The translations under genes were made by a program, and so were the position numbers. DNA of 62,500 nucleotides, taken from positions 1-62,500 of the forward strand of contig RPFO01002279.1 in NCBI GenBank assembly GCA_009746045.1, read 5' to 3'. This stretch comes from Mesostigma viride (taxonomy: Eukaryota; Streptophyta; Mesostigmatophyceae; Mesostigmatales; Mesostigmataceae). Positions 1 through 10,481 of the stretch are shown one piece after another; position 1 is the first letter of the stretch, and every line of letters starts with the position of its first letter. The notes under the pieces are model-generated. The model was not told the DNA's origin. It worked only from the letters and a program-made list of their open reading frames with translations, and ran no database searches.

Positions 1-612
1 ATGATGGATGGATGGATGGATGATGATGGATGGAGGATGGAGGGAGGGAGGAGGAGGAGGGAGGGAGGGAGGAGGAGGGAGGGAGGAGGGAAGGAGGAGG
101 AGGGAGGGAGGGAGGGACGGAGGGAGGGAGGGATGGAGGAGGAGGGTAAGGGATGGAATTGGATGGAATGACTGATGGATGGATGGATGGATGGATGGAT
201 GAGGAGATGGACGGAGGGAGATGGACGGATGGACGGATGGACGGATGGACGGATGGACGATGACGGATGGTTGCATGGATGCATGGATGCATGGATGCAT
301 GGATGCATATGGATGATGGATGGTGGGGGGTGCAGATGGTGGTGGTGGGGGTGGTGGGGTGGTGGTGGGTGGGTGGGTGGTGGGTGGGTGGGTGGGTGGG
401 TGGGTGGGTGGGTGGGTGGTGGGTGGGTGGGTGGGTGGGTGGGTGGGGGTGGGTGGGTGGGTGGGTGGGTGGGTGGGTGGGTGGGTACGGGGTGGGTGGG
501 TGGGTGGGTGGGTGGGTGGGTGGGTGGGTGGGTGGATGGTGTGATGGGTGGATGGGTGGATGGGTGGGTGGGTGGATGGGTGGATGGGTGGATGGGTGGA
601 TGGATTAATTAA
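1..612. repeat. GGGA / GATG / GGGT simple-sequence block
   Basis: Three tetranucleotide arrays follow one another: GGGA-rich to about 150, GATG-rich from about 165 to 310, and GGGT from about 360 to 535. They end in a mixed GATG/GGTG run. Open frames here (Trp/Gly/Val/Asp repeats) are readings of the repeat in different frames and are not genes. The block is the outer part of an inverted repeat whose other arm is at 14120-15915. Confidence 0.95.
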
Positions 613-770
613 ATAGACTCGTGCTCCCGTTGGGGAGTCACGGAGCATTAACCCCGATGGATGGATGGATGGATGGGTGCAAACAAGCCTACCGGTCTAA
701 TCTATCTACAACAGCTACCTACAACATCTATCTAAAGCTATCAACATCAACTCTGGGTGGATGGATGCAT
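613..770 (-). mobile_element. LINE 3'-end fragment with terminal stem-loop
   Basis: Read on the minus strand, this is a 3' UTR ending in a stem-loop (CTCCC stem, CAAC loop, GGGAG stem) followed by gagtctatttaatt. The same end recurs at 1356-1412, 14627-14672, 26907-26970 and 35009-35057. The copy at 1356-1669 links this end to a reverse-transcriptase C-terminus, so the family is a LINE. No coding part remains here. Confidence 0.7.
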
Positions 771-1140
771 GGATGCATGGATGGATGCATGGACGCATGG
801 ATGCGATGGATGCATGGATGGATGATTGGCTAACAAAGTAAGTGCTTGCGTGTCGTGCGCATGGGCATGTTAGTCCTCCTTGCCTCCTTATGAAACTAAG
901 GGTTGAGAAAGCAAGGTTGGGCTCGGCGGCTACCATATTGTAGTGGCATGCACACACGGGCTGTTGGGAGCCACGGGGAAGAGAATATGAGAAATGGGGT
1001 TAGCCAGCGCTTCGATTGCCAATTTGTAGCCATCCACTTAGCTGCCGTTTAGAATGGTAGGTACTTTTACACACTTTATACAGACGTCCACTTAAGCTAA
1101 ATTTGGACTAATTGAGCTCTGAGACATCATGGTGGTGCCG

Positions 1141-1330
1141 GTGCCCTTGGTGCACCTAGAGCAGGTGTAGTTTACATCCTACTACCCTTGCAGGAAGTAG
1201 CCCAGAATGTATTAAAGGCCATATCAAGGAGACAACCATATGCCCCTTCTCAGGCTATGAGCCACATGTACTCCCAACGTAGTCGTGTTCCTTAATTAAT
1301 TAATTAATTAATGCCCCTTCTCAGGGATAT
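1141..1330 (+). mobile_element. ORF1-only retroposon 3' UTR fragment
   Basis: It carries the family 3' UTR words: a gtgcacctagagca segment, gcaggaagtag, then ccccttctcagg, and a terminal element with actcccaacg, followed by a (TTAAT)n tail near 1292-1311. A second short copy of the terminal words follows at once. It is 5'-truncated and non-coding. Confidence 0.75.
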
Positions 1331-1355
1331 GTGCTACCTGTGCTCCCAATGGAGA

Positions 1356-1669
1356 TTAATAAAAAAATAGACTCGTGCTCCCGTTGGGGAGTCACGGAGC
1401 ATTAACCCCGATGGATGGATGGATGGATGGGTGCAAACAGTCCTACCGGTCTAATCTATCTATCAGCTACCTACAACCTCTATCTAACAGCATTCTTCCA
1501 CGTCTATCTAAATTAACAGCATCACGCTGCCCTAGGGGAGCTGTCTGGCGTGCCTACCGTGGGTTTGCACACGCGGGCGCTTCCCCATGCACAGGGGGGC
1601 CTCGTTGTCCTCTATGACCTGGGCCCACTTGGCCTTGTCCATCATCTTCTTCCAAATCACGGAGAGGCC
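1356..1669 (-). pseudogene. LINE reverse-transcriptase C-terminal remnant plus 3' UTR
   Basis: On the minus strand, about 1667 to 1525 reads GLGLSVIWKKMMDKAKWAQV and ends in a TAG. This matches the C-terminal GLSVIWRQMVRKDRWQVVM segment of the RT encoded at 6635-8542. The 3' UTR follows, with GATA-like repeats, a CATC run, the stem-loop with CAAC loop and a tattttttta tail. It is a 5'-truncated LINE, and it is the copy that connects the recurrent stem-loop end with an RT. Confidence 0.75.
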
Positions 1670-1925
1670 TAGGCCCCCATTAATTAATTAATTAGGAACA
1701 TGACTCCGTTGGGAGATGTGTTCCAATTTAATTTAATTTAATCCCTGAGAAGGGGCATATGGTTTTTAATACATTCTAGGCGACAACCTGCAGGTGGAGG
1801 ATGTAAACTGCCACGTCTACTCCACGTGCACAACTGAGGTGCACCTGCACCACCATGATGTATCATACCTAAATGGCCTGGCATGGGGTGGAACATGATC
1901 ATTAATTAACAAAATTAATTAATTT
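1670..1925 (-). mobile_element. ORF1-only retroposon 3' UTR fragment
   Basis: Reading leftwards on the minus strand gives the 3' UTR words (caggttgtcgcc, ccccttctcaggg) and then the terminal ctcccaacggag. Between ccccttctcaggg and the terminal stem-loop lies an 18-bp (AATTT)n run that other copies lack. A (TTAAT)n tail lies at 1679-1694. It is non-coding. Confidence 0.65.
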
Positions 1926-2140
1926 CAGCATAGTGCATGGGCTCAGGTCATGTAGGACTACTGACTCCCGTGGGGAAGCGCCGGCGTGTTTGCAAACGCC
2001 GGATCGAAGCATGATGCTAGCGCTAGAGAAGACCCCTAGGGTAGAGCTAGGGCAAAATAGATATAGAATTAATTAATTAATTAAAATCATAGCTCCGTTG
2101 GGAGCATATGTAACACATAGCCCTGAGAAAGGGGCATCTA

Positions 2141-2499
2141 TTGAATTGAATTGAATTGTAACATTATTAACTCCGTTGGGAGAATATGTAGCACATATCC
2201 CTGAGAAGGGGCATATGGCATTCTAGGCTACTTCCTGCAAGAGTGGAATGTAAGCAGCACTTGCTCTAGGTGCCTCAAGGGCACCGGCACCGCCATGCTG
2301 TCTCAGGTTCAACCCAGCTAAGGGGATCCTGGCACGGGGGAGGAAGATCATCATGGCCGTATACAAGGGCTAGGGCATGGCTTCTCGACAGAGAGCATCT
2401 CTCTGCATAATAGGCACAGCATAGCTAAATTCTTAATGCAACATCCATGGGGGTCCCATTATAGGCATGGCTTGGCTAAATTCTGAAGGCAACATCCAT
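2141..2499 (-). mobile_element. E7: 5'-truncated ORF1-only retroposon inside E1
   Basis: It is flanked by the 10-bp TSD GGGGCATCTA (2131-2140 and 2500-2509). Its tail, read on the minus strand, is (CAATT)n. It carries only the family 3' UTR and lies in the same orientation as its host E1. Removing it rejoins host sequence that is seen uninterrupted (as reverse complement) near 32440-32460. Confidence 0.85.
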
Positions 2500-2774
2500 G
2501 GGGCATCTATGGGTTTGTAATACAATCAGGGCGACAACCTGCAGGTGGAGGATGTACAACTATCACCTGCTCTGGGTGCACAAGGTGCACTTGCACCGCC
2601 ATGATGGTTCATGCCTCAGCACAGGCACCCAGGGCCGCTTGAGGAGAGGGCCTAGAAGGCCTGCATGACATATGGGGTGGAAGGTATGTATGTGGCTAGG
2701 CTATAGCTGGTGTACACATGGCATCTCAGCAGAGAGTAACTCCCTGCATAGGCATAGCATGGCTAAGTTCTTAA

Positions 2775-5700
2775 GGGGATTCGGCGCGGCGAATATTTTC
2801 CGCGCCAAAAAAATTCCGCGGTACCCTCCGTACCGTGAAAAGTGGGTGCACGGTGCGCGCACCCCTTGCGGAAGTGGCCATGGCGACTGCTTTAGACGAA
2901 ACGTGACAAATCTGGCACGCGGAAAGCAGAAAAAATGCTCGATTGTTGGAGAAAATTAGTTACTGATTCTAATTTATGGCGGGATGGTTGCGATCTATAA
3001 TGTCGCGGGCTTTTTTTCTTTGCCATCGGCAGGGGGGGTCCGGCCTGAATTTCTGTCGGGATGAATAAAGTATAATGGATGCCTGCCCGTGTGATTGTCG
3101 ATTGTTGCCAGTTTTGATGGTCGTAAGGAAAGCTAGTTTAATGATGTTTCTAAAGCCGTAAAAATTCCCGCTGCTATCTTTACCTTTCCCGTCATTTTGC
3201 GGTAAGATAACATTAGGCCTGCGCGATGCGTGCCCAACCTCTCCATGAAAGGGTGGACTTTCTTGTGCGCCTGGGCACGAATAAATGCCCGTTATGGTAC
3301 GTTCTTGTATTAAACGTCTAGCGTTTTCCTGCTTTCTTAGCTCGTTGAGCGTAAGCTTTTTGCCTTCTTTCCGGCCAGATGCAGCCAGGAAGTTGCGGGT
3401 CCTGGCGCTGCATCGCTGGATTCCTGGGTGTCTTTTAGCAAGTTCGTCTGTGACGTGGCTGGCTTTCTGCAGCGCGTGGCCCGCAACCTGTCGGGAAGGT
3501 GTAATGCTTTTATTTCAATGCTTCTCTGAAATTTCTTTTGCTTTATAGACAGTTGTGTTCGAGGAAATTCACGCGGTCTTCCTAAGCAGCGGCATCATTT
3601 TCCCCAGACACTGACGAGCTGGCACCTGTCTCCTAAAGAAAGCGGCTCGTGCTTGTTAGAAAAGAGGCAGTGTGCATTTTGCGGGACACAATGCTTTGGT
3701 GGCACATGCGTCAGGTAGGCTGTTCCAATGGTCTCTTCACCTTTCCCACTGAGTAAATGATAGCCTTTGTCATGCTAACCAGAGCAGCTAGCCACAGGTT
3801 GGCTGGATAAAAAGTCAGCTTATTTTCTCTTTATATACTGCGTGTGTGGTCCTCCACGTGTCCGGCTTGTTGGGCATTTTGGAAGAGGGTTTTTAATGTG
3901 TTGTTGGGTGGAACAACTTGGTTGTTGGCACAAAATCACACATTATTAGCCTGAGATAGGCATTACATATGCTGCTCAGGCGACGTGTCGTCCTACCAGC
4001 CTTGTTGTTAAGGGTAGACTCACAAGGCTGGCTGTGCCGATGGAGGGGTGGGGCGTATAACGCTCCGGACATCCTCCTCACACTCCGTGATCAAAGTGGG
4101 CATGTTTTTGGGTGTCTAGGGTAGCAAAACAGATGTCGATCATTTTGGCTCAGCAGTAGCTCAATTCTCTTTTAGCGTCTACCCAGGTGGCATCACAGGA
4201 AAATCAATAACTTGAGCTACGCTTGTCAGAATGAGCTCAAACTTTGGGGTTGTGTTTCCCCCCACTCAGTGGAATATAAAATGTATGGATGACCCAATCT
4301 GATGTGTTAACTCGTCGTCTGTCCCTGGTCCTAATTTTAGGACTGAGTTCAACTCAGTCCTAATTTTAGGACCTAATTTTGAGGTTTTGTAGAAAATTCG
4401 CCCCGGTCGGAATATTTGGCAGAAAATTTTTCTCAAAATTTATTCAAATACTACTTGAAAAGATCTTTCTTGGACATATTTTTGGGATTTTTTTGGATTT
4501 GGTTTGGGCGGCTAACCGTACGGTGAAAGTACAGGTGGTAAGGGTACATTTTCACGCGAAACGTGAGTTCCGGAAATACACGACCTAGCCATGGCGGCTT
4601 GCGCCCATGCATGCAGTTTACGTTTTCGGACGATTTTGCGGGCCAAACCCAGGAAATAGATTTTTTATGTCCTAAAGATGATACAAGTGAATTTTAACCT
4701 CGCGGGGATGCGATTTACTGGGTGTCGGCACTGTTCTTGCTGGAAAAATCTGCGATTAGGCAGGTCGACGGAATGGATTACTACAATTGATTCCCGGATC
4801 AAATCGAAGGGTTTATAGGTTTCTTTCTACCTTTTATCATGTATTGTCGTAGATTAAGTCTAGTGGCAGTAAAGATTTGATGATTTCGACCACTCTGTCA
4901 CGTCATGGTTTGTGTGCCGCAAAGTGCCACTTTTGCAGGCACCGCCTGGGCCAAGGTAACGCCAGCCGTGCCAGGTAAAGCTGGAATATCGCTGCTTCAT
5001 CGTTTCTTGGTATTCTTACATGAGTTTAAGCTTGCGATGCGCTGTCAGTTTTGAGTCTTGCTGCTCTTTCTTGACCGTTGCCTGCCCCTCTCTAAAACCA
5101 TCTTTTTAGATGATCTTACCAGGCATTTGCCTTACCGTAGCGTGGCTGTACAAGGTTTTAGGTGCTGAATGGGTTAAAACACTTTCATAGATGTTAGTTA
5201 TTCTCTTGCTATGTTCATACTGCATGATTGTGTGGTCATGGGCTGCGTCAAGGGTACTGTCAAGCTTATACGGGTGAGTGAAAAATCTTGGTGATAAACC
5301 ACTGTCATAATGTGCCAGCAGGTATCTTGGCCATGTCATGGCAAGGTAATACAGTTTTATCCATGTCCATTCTTGTAAAGAACAATTAAATGTGACTAAC
5401 CTACCCATTATATCGGTGGTTATTACTTATAATACATCCCTTTGTAGCTACGTATCCATACGCATTCCCTATATGTATGCATAGGCTTTCACACATACTA
5501 AGGTACAATATAACTGCAATATGATGATGCAAGTATGTTTTCCTATTATGCCTGAAGGGAAATGGGCTGATTGACATGGTTTGTGGCCACGCTACTATGA
5601 AGTATGACCGCACTTACATGCTTGCAAATTGCTAGCATGGCCCAGTCCTATGTATAGGACTGGCAGTATTTGGCGTGTTTCAGGCAGTGCCAGTGGCCAA

Positions 5701-6414
5701 ATTGAGTCCAGTTTTTTGCCACAGGTCAAGAACTATATTGTTTACATGCCTGTATTTTTTTAACATGCATATGGAATTTATTCAATTTTTGCCACTCATG
5801 CTTCCACACAAAAATGCAAATTCGCCGACGGTGCCATACATCCATGTAATTTTTAGGAGTTTGGGTCAAGTTTTCACTGATGTAGTATTTTTGCCAGCAA
5901 GAGGACATCAAATACTCCATAGACCCAGATCTAAGCATCTTGGATGGACCCCCCACCTAGTCACTACACACGGTTGAAAAAGGTCAACTCAGTCCTATTA
6001 TTAGGACTGAGTTGGGACAGACGACGAGTTAATGATTTGATTTATTTTTTTTGGCTCAAAAAAGTACCCATTTTGCGGAAAAATTAATAACTCAAACAAA
6101 TGTAACCATTTTGGCCATGTAAATAGCCCAGCTTTTAAAAAAGTGGGGGAACTTTGCAGAAATGTATGGGCAGGTCATTTGGATAAGTGGTTTGTCTTGG
6201 GCGAAATATCTCATAAATAGCGTCTTTTTCTATTTTTAGCTCGCCACCGGTGCGTGGTTGGGGGTTGTACCCCCAACAAGTGGTGGCATGAATGTCCAAA
6301 CATCATATTTATGGTACTCAATCATCACTAGATGGTTCCCGAGTGCATTGGAACTGATATTCATTAAAGTCAGTTTTTCAGGCTTTTGGACGTGCGAGTC
6401 CCCTTACACATTTG
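2775..6414. mobile_element. Element A: non-coding insertion in E1 (family shared with 35058-37343)
   Basis: It interrupts the E1 3' UTR. Comparison with E2 gives the empty site and a 3-bp TAA duplication (2772-2774, 6415-6417). Both ends carry a GGGGA / TCCCC motif. Long stretches match element B at 35058-37343, including a shared gcggaagtggccatggcgactgc segment near the left end and a shared tagcgtctttttctatttttagc segment near the right end. It is itself split by the TTAA-flanked element 4311-6028, and net length is about 1.9 kb. No coding frame with recognisable motifs is present, so it is probably a non-autonomous DNA element. The terminal boundaries could be off by several bases. Confidence 0.65.
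4311..6028. mobile_element. TTAA-flanked DNA element nested in element A
   Basis: It is flanked by TTAA on both sides (4307-4310 and 6029-6032). Its inverted ends match over 15 bp (CTCGTCGTCTGTCCC at left, its complement at right). Element B has the unoccupied site. Just inside the left end lies a long internal palindrome built from ggtcctaattttaggac and actcagtcc words; the right end has a matching half. The TTAA target is typical of piggyBac-type transposition. No transposase is encoded in the 1,718 bp, so it would be non-autonomous. Confidence 0.8.
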
Positions 6415-6531
6415 TAATGCATCATCCATGGGAGGTCCCATTGTAGGCAGGGCGTGGCTAAATACTGAAAGCATCATCCATGATGAGGGCCATTATGGGC
6501 GCACATGCGTGTGGGCCACATGCAAAGGCTA

Positions 6532-8536
6532 ATTAATTAATTAATTAATTAATAGACACGTGACTGCGTCACGTGAGCATAAGCCCTCAGTGGGAGCGGA
6601 ACATGCATGGGATGGAATGGATGGTATAAGCTATCTAGGTCCTAGTTACAGGGGTGTGGGCACCGCGGCCCGAATCGCTATGAATGCCATACTTGGTCAC
6701 ACGCGGAGCCCCCACAGGCTTGGGGGTGGTCTTTTTCATCACTACTTGCCATCTATCCTTGCGCACCATCTGCCTCCATATTACAGACAAACCAGGAGGC
6801 TGCCCGGGGGTGAGCCCGTCACGTCTAGTGTAGCACATGTCCATGCCGAGTCTATCACGAAAAGTCCACGGGTGGCGGCCCTGCCGCGCGCGGCCGGGGG
6901 CACGCCAGGCGAGGACATATCGCCCAGGCTGGGCGGGCTTGGTGCCAGCTAGTCTATCTGATATATCTACCTGATTTGTGCGGGCCAGGTGCCCGGCTAG
7001 GCCCAGGCGCCTGTGCCTAATAATGTGGGAAACATAGGGCAAATCAGCGTACAAATCCTCATTACTAATGTGCAAACCAAAGGGGATGTTAAGGGCCTTG
7101 CGCAGCATCTTGGTGACGGCGCCGTCGAGTCGTTGCTCCAGCTCCTGCATCAGTGTCCACGTCTCGGCGCCGTAGGTCAGGATCGTCAGAATGACGACCT
7201 TGAAGAGGTCACGCTTGACGATCCGGGGTAGGGCGGGGTTGCTCCACCAGCGGCGGTGGTCATGGAGGTGCGCCCACGCCATGCCGATCCGTGTCGTCAT
7301 GTCGTCCTCGCAGTCGGGAAGCCAACTGCCGAGCAGCTTGAAGCGGCCTGAAGTAGGGTAGTTGACCTCGGCATCGTCTAAGAGGCGGAGTGTGGGTGGG
7401 GGCCCTGCCATGCCGAGGGCCAGGGCCTCCGTTTTGGGGCTGATTTCTAGACCAACCGCCCGAGCCTCGAGCGCCAGGCAGTCCAGCCAAAGTTGGGCAG
7501 ACTCCGGCTTCTCGATGAGCGTGATGTCGTCGGCATGATAAATGAGGTCAGCTAGGAAATTCTGCTTGTTAGTCGGCCCCCCTTCCCCAAGCTCGTTCGT
7601 GATCGCTAGGCCAGGGGCACGGCCTGCAATGCTAGCAAAGCGAGCACGTGCCTGGCGCATAACATAATCCACTACAATAATAAACAGGTACGGCGACAGG
7701 ACGCAACCCTGCCAGACGCCGGTCTGCAGTGGGCAGGGCGGGGTAATGCCGTGTTGAGTGCGCACCGAAGTGGTCGACCCCTCATACAGCGTGCGGATGA
7801 CGGTAATCAGGGGAGTGGGGACGCGAGCGCGAGCAAGTACAGCCCACAGAGCGTCCCAGAGGACAGAATCAAAAGCCTTGATGAAGTCGACGAAGATCAG
7901 GATGGCGGGAAACTCACCAGGTTGCAGGAGAGCGATTTCCTCGAAGAGGCGACGCGCGACGAAGATGGCCATGACGGTGTTGCGCCCAGGACGGAAGCCC
8001 ATTTGACTTTCCCCAAGGTGACAGTCGAGGGCAGAACGAAGGCGGTTGAGGATCATGCGCATGAACAACTTAAGTGCGGCGCTCTGGATGCAGACTCCTC
8101 TGTAGTTGGCGGGGTCGTCAGGGGAACCTTTGTTTTTGTACAGCATAATACTGTAGCTGTGCTGCCACTCAGGAATCGGCGGCGCGTCGGCAAGCAGGAT
8201 CCGGTTGCAGACGTCAAGCAGGAACCCCGTGAGCGCCGTCAGCTTAATCACCGGGGCTGGGAGCTGGTCAGGTCCAACGGCAGCATAGAAGCGGAGTTGC
8301 TTGGCGGCGGTGCTCAGCTCGAGCTCGGTGAACGGCGGGAGCTCGTTGGGGTGGGCCAGGGGTTCCGTCAGGGCTGGGTACGTGTAGTCCTGCTCAGCGG
8401 CGGGCGGCGTGGGCGGCGCAGGGACGTCCGCCGGTGCTACTGCCAGGCGTGCGGCCGCCAGAGGGCCAAGCGGCGGAGGCGGCGGGGGGGCGCCGAGCAG
8501 CCGGGACTGGGAGGAATACCACTGGTCTAGCTGCTG
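6532..8536 (-). mobile_element. 5'-truncated LINE (non-LTR retrotransposon) inserted in E1
   Basis: It is bounded by a 12-bp TSD, ATGCAAAGGCTA (6520-6531 and 8537-8548). The uninterrupted site is visible in E2 near 11842-11855. Minus-strand order: RT-encoding ORF2 fragment, about 80 bp of 3' UTR, a perfect hairpin (CACGTGAC, GCA loop, GTCACGTG, near 6553-6573) and a (TTAA)n tail at 6532-6552. The endonuclease half of ORF2 and any ORF1 of its own are missing through 5' truncation. Its host E1 supplies the upstream ORF1, so the two are not one transcription unit. Confidence 0.9.
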
Positions 8537-8542
8537 ATGCAA
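6635..8542 (-). CDS. LINE ORF2 fragment: reverse transcriptase domain
   Basis: An intact frame of about 634 codons encodes a non-LTR reverse transcriptase, which copies RNA at a nicked chromosomal target. Visible motifs in order: NKGSPDDPANYRGVCI (finger region), GFRPGRNT, VDFIKAFDSV with the first catalytic Asp, GVWQGCVLSPYLF, and YHADDITLI with the Asp pair. After these come a thumb region and a C-terminal TYGAETW...GHLART block as in many LINEs. The catalytic box reads HADD where YADD or FADD is usual. The annotated Met lies in the TSD, and LINE-derived sequence begins at 8536, so the true start is lost. No apurinic endonuclease domain precedes the RT. The frame lacks stops, so the insertion is probably young, but the truncated copy is unlikely to be mobile. 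Confidence 0.85.
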   Translation of the reverse strand: MHQQLDQWYSSQSRLLGAPPPPPPLGPLAAARLAVAPADVPAPPTPPAAEQDYTYPALTEPLAHPNELPPFTELELSTAAKQLRFYAAVGPDQLPAPVIKLTALTGFLLDVCNRILLADAPPIPEWQHSYSIMLYKNKGSPDDPANYRGVCIQSAALKLFMRMILNRLRSALDCHLGESQMGFRPGRNTVMAIFVARRLFEEIALLQPGEFPAILIFVDFIKAFDSVLWDALWAVLARARVPTPLITVIRTLYEGSTTSVRTQHGITPPCPLQTGVWQGCVLSPYLFIIVVDYVMRQARARFASIAGRAPGLAITNELGEGGPTNKQNFLADLIYHADDITLIEKPESAQLWLDCLALEARAVGLEISPKTEALALGMAGPPPTLRLLDDAEVNYPTSGRFKLLGSWLPDCEDDMTTRIGMAWAHLHDHRRWWSNPALPRIVKRDLFKVVILTILTYGAETWTLMQELEQRLDGAVTKMLRKALNIPFGLHISNEDLYADLPYVSHIIRHRRLGLAGHLARTNQVDISDRLAGTKPAQPGRYVLAWRAPGRARQGRHPWTFRDRLGMDMCYTRRDGLTPGQPPGLSVIWRQMVRKDRWQVVMKKTTPKPVGAPRVTKYGIHSDSGRGAHTPVTRT

Positions 8543-8580
8543 AGGCTAAGCCTGTCTAATCTACACTACTGGTGTATTCC

Positions 8581-9934
8581 CTAGTCTGAGGTGGCAGGAG
8601 GGGCCTGCCAGGGCTTGTGGTCAACGTGGATGACCGCCCCCCTCCAGTATACCGGCTTCCCCCCTGCGCGCTGCCGGAGCTGAAGGTAGGTCGGCCATAG
8701 CTCGCGTCGCCGCTGTTGCTGGGCCAGGGTCAAGTCGTCGTCCAGCGTGAAGCGAGTCTCCGAGAGCTTCTTGCGGCATTTAAGGAACGCCAGCTTGTCC
8801 GCCATGTACTTAAAGGTGAGGAGCACAGGTGCCGGGCCAGCCTTACCCCGCGCGCGGGGAAGGCGGACAGCCGACATGTCCAGCTCACCAGTGAGTTGCA
8901 TGGGGGCAAGAATGTCGCGCTTAAATGCCTCAAGGAGGCTCGTGGAGGTCTCACCTGCCGGCTGGTCGAGGTGCTTGACGATGACATTGTGGCTGCGCTT
9001 GTCGAGCTCGGCCGCCTCGCGAAGGTCGAGGGCTTGTTGCTTGAGTTGTGGTGGAGGTGGTGGAGGTGGTATGATGCTTAAGCAAGTCCGCCCAGGTGGA
9101 GGGAGCATCACCGGCCGGGCCAGCAGGTGCCGGCTGGGCAGCGATGTCCTTCACCGCCTGGGCGGTGAGGCCGGCGGCGGTGTCATGCAAGCACTCAAGG
9201 GCGGTGGCGGTGGCTTGAAGGCGTACTGGTCGAGGTCGAGGAGCTGGGCTGTGATGCCGGCAGTGGAGGCGGAAATGGCAGTGGAGGTGGAGGCGGCGGC
9301 GGTGGAAATGTGAGGAAGTTCAGTAGCCAGCGTGCCACCCATTGCTGCTACGTCGGCAGCAAGGGGGGTCACGTGCTGCTGAACTTAGGCTTCCGCGAGG
9401 ATGGAACGAAGTGTGGGGGCGGAGATGGATGGAGCCCAGATCTCGCCGTCGGAGCGCTGGAGAAGGGTCCGAGTTGAGGATGGCGTGCTGGAGTTCGGGG
9501 CGGGTGCACCCGGGCAGCGGGATGGGGAGCCAGCGGCGGCCGTCCGGGAGGAGGAGGCGATTGTTGTCGTGGAGACGGAGGCAGAGGTCGTAAAGCGAAG
9601 CGTAGTCCCCGAAGAAGATGCAGCGCATAGCATCGGTCGGAGACGGGTTGGCCCAGTCGTAATCATCGACCTTGAAAGGCCGGGGCCGAAAGCTCGGTTC
9701 TGAGGGGCGTGAAGACCCTCCTGTTTTGTCGGCTGAGCGGGTGCGCTTGGGGTCAGGCGATGCAGATGGCGAGGCATTGAGCCCGGGAGGTTGCTGGACG
9801 ACCACCAGTGCACGACTAGTGTCACCGCTGCCTGCCGGACCTGATGGCGAAGCTGCAGCCTGAGCTGCAGACGTATTTTCATTGCCGAGCGCAGCCGCCA
9901 GGCTGCGTTGCGTCGAGGCGCGTTTGTTCGCCAT
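8581..9934 (-). pseudogene. E1 ORF1 (LINE ORF1-like protein), frameshifted
   Basis: It starts MANKRASTQRSLAAAL, as in E3 (MSKRLSTQRSLAAAL). A low-complexity N-terminus is followed by a conserved GDYASLYDLC segment, an Ala/Thr-rich region probably forming coiled coil, and LTAQAVKDIAA. The C-terminal domain has RARGKAG, LLTFK and a TLDDDLTLAQQQRRREL motif, ending in an HVDHKPW tail. The C-terminal pattern resembles the nucleic-acid-binding region of L1-type ORF1 proteins; this is motif-level inference. Frame changes near 9480, 9370, 9190 and 9110 break it. Confidence 0.8.
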
Positions 9935-10090
9935 ATATTGCGTAATAGCGTCGGAAAATTATATCAGCATGTGCGTCTTAGAAAGACGAAGCGATTGTGA
10001 TATTCACGGCTAAACTCGGTGCTCAAACGTGAAAGTTATGAGCTCCGCCGTCAGCCATGGCTACCTCGTGGCTCGTGGCTGATATAGAAT

Positions 10091-10470
10091 ATATGATTGT
10101 TTAGGTGGAAGATAGGTGGACCCTTGCGCACACTAAAATCTGTGGCCAACTCAATTTGATCCATGCAAGCTATGGTGAGTAAATTTAATGAAGTAATTAA
10201 TCATGGCCAGTGCCTTTATCCGCAAGTCAATTTGTAATTGGATCATTTACATGCAGTTTCGGTCAGAAGACGCAAAAAGAATGGCATCAACCGTGGGTGC
10301 ATGAAAACCAGTGTGCAAAGAATAAGAGCACAGCATTATGACTGCTTACACCCCCCACACCTGCAAGTGGTAGCTAAGTATTAAAACCCATACGCCCCCT
10401 CTCAGGGCTATGTGTTACATAAGCTCCCAACGGAGATATGTTGTTAATTAATTGATTAATAAATTCAGAC
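10091..10470. other. Gap: about 290 bp unrecognised, then a solo retroposon 3' end
   Basis: From 10091 to about 10380 I see no coding or known repeat. About 10381-10462 carries the ORF1-only terminal words in plus orientation (cccctctcagggctatgtgttacat, then ctcccaacggag) and a ttaattaattgattaa tail. It is a short 5'-truncated copy next to E4. Confidence 0.5.
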
Positions 10471-10481
10471 TTATGGCAGAT

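Larger units (their letters stand above)
1..1140 (+). repeat. Left arm of a large inverted repeat
   Basis: Positions 613-1140 match the reverse complement of about 14120-14670 with only scattered differences; the simple-sequence part beyond corresponds to 14673-15915. The non-satellite part holds a LINE 3' end (about 613-770) and then about 370 bp without coding. The inner edge is at the words gagacatcatggtggtgccgg. The arms flank about 13 kb of nested retroposons. Confidence 0.85.
2070..10080 (-). mobile_element. E1: full-length ORF1-only retroposon, interrupted by nested elements
   Basis: The outer ends are bounded by a 10-bp TSD, GATATAGAAT (2060-2069 and 10081-10090). The minus-strand order is 5' leader (AGCCACGAGCCACGAGG...), ORF1 (9934-8581), 3' UTR, stem-loop with CAAC loop, and (TTAA)n tail. 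Three insertions interrupt it: LINE 6532-8536, element A 2775-6414 and retroposon E7 2141-2499. Removing these and one TSD copy for each leaves 1,982 bp, in line with E2 (1,977 bp) and E3 (2,043 bp). That agreement is strong internal support for the boundaries. Confidence 0.9.

Noticed and set aside
7751-8530. 259-codon plus-strand frame opposite the reverse transcriptase
   Set aside because: It is antisense to an intact RT frame with clear motifs and has no recognisable domain.
6635-8581. Reading ORF1 (8581-9934) and the RT (6635-8542) as one two-ORF LINE
   Set aside because: A 12-bp TSD (6520-6531, 8537-8548) and the uninterrupted E2 sequence show that the RT segment is a separate insertion in the 3' UTR of E1.
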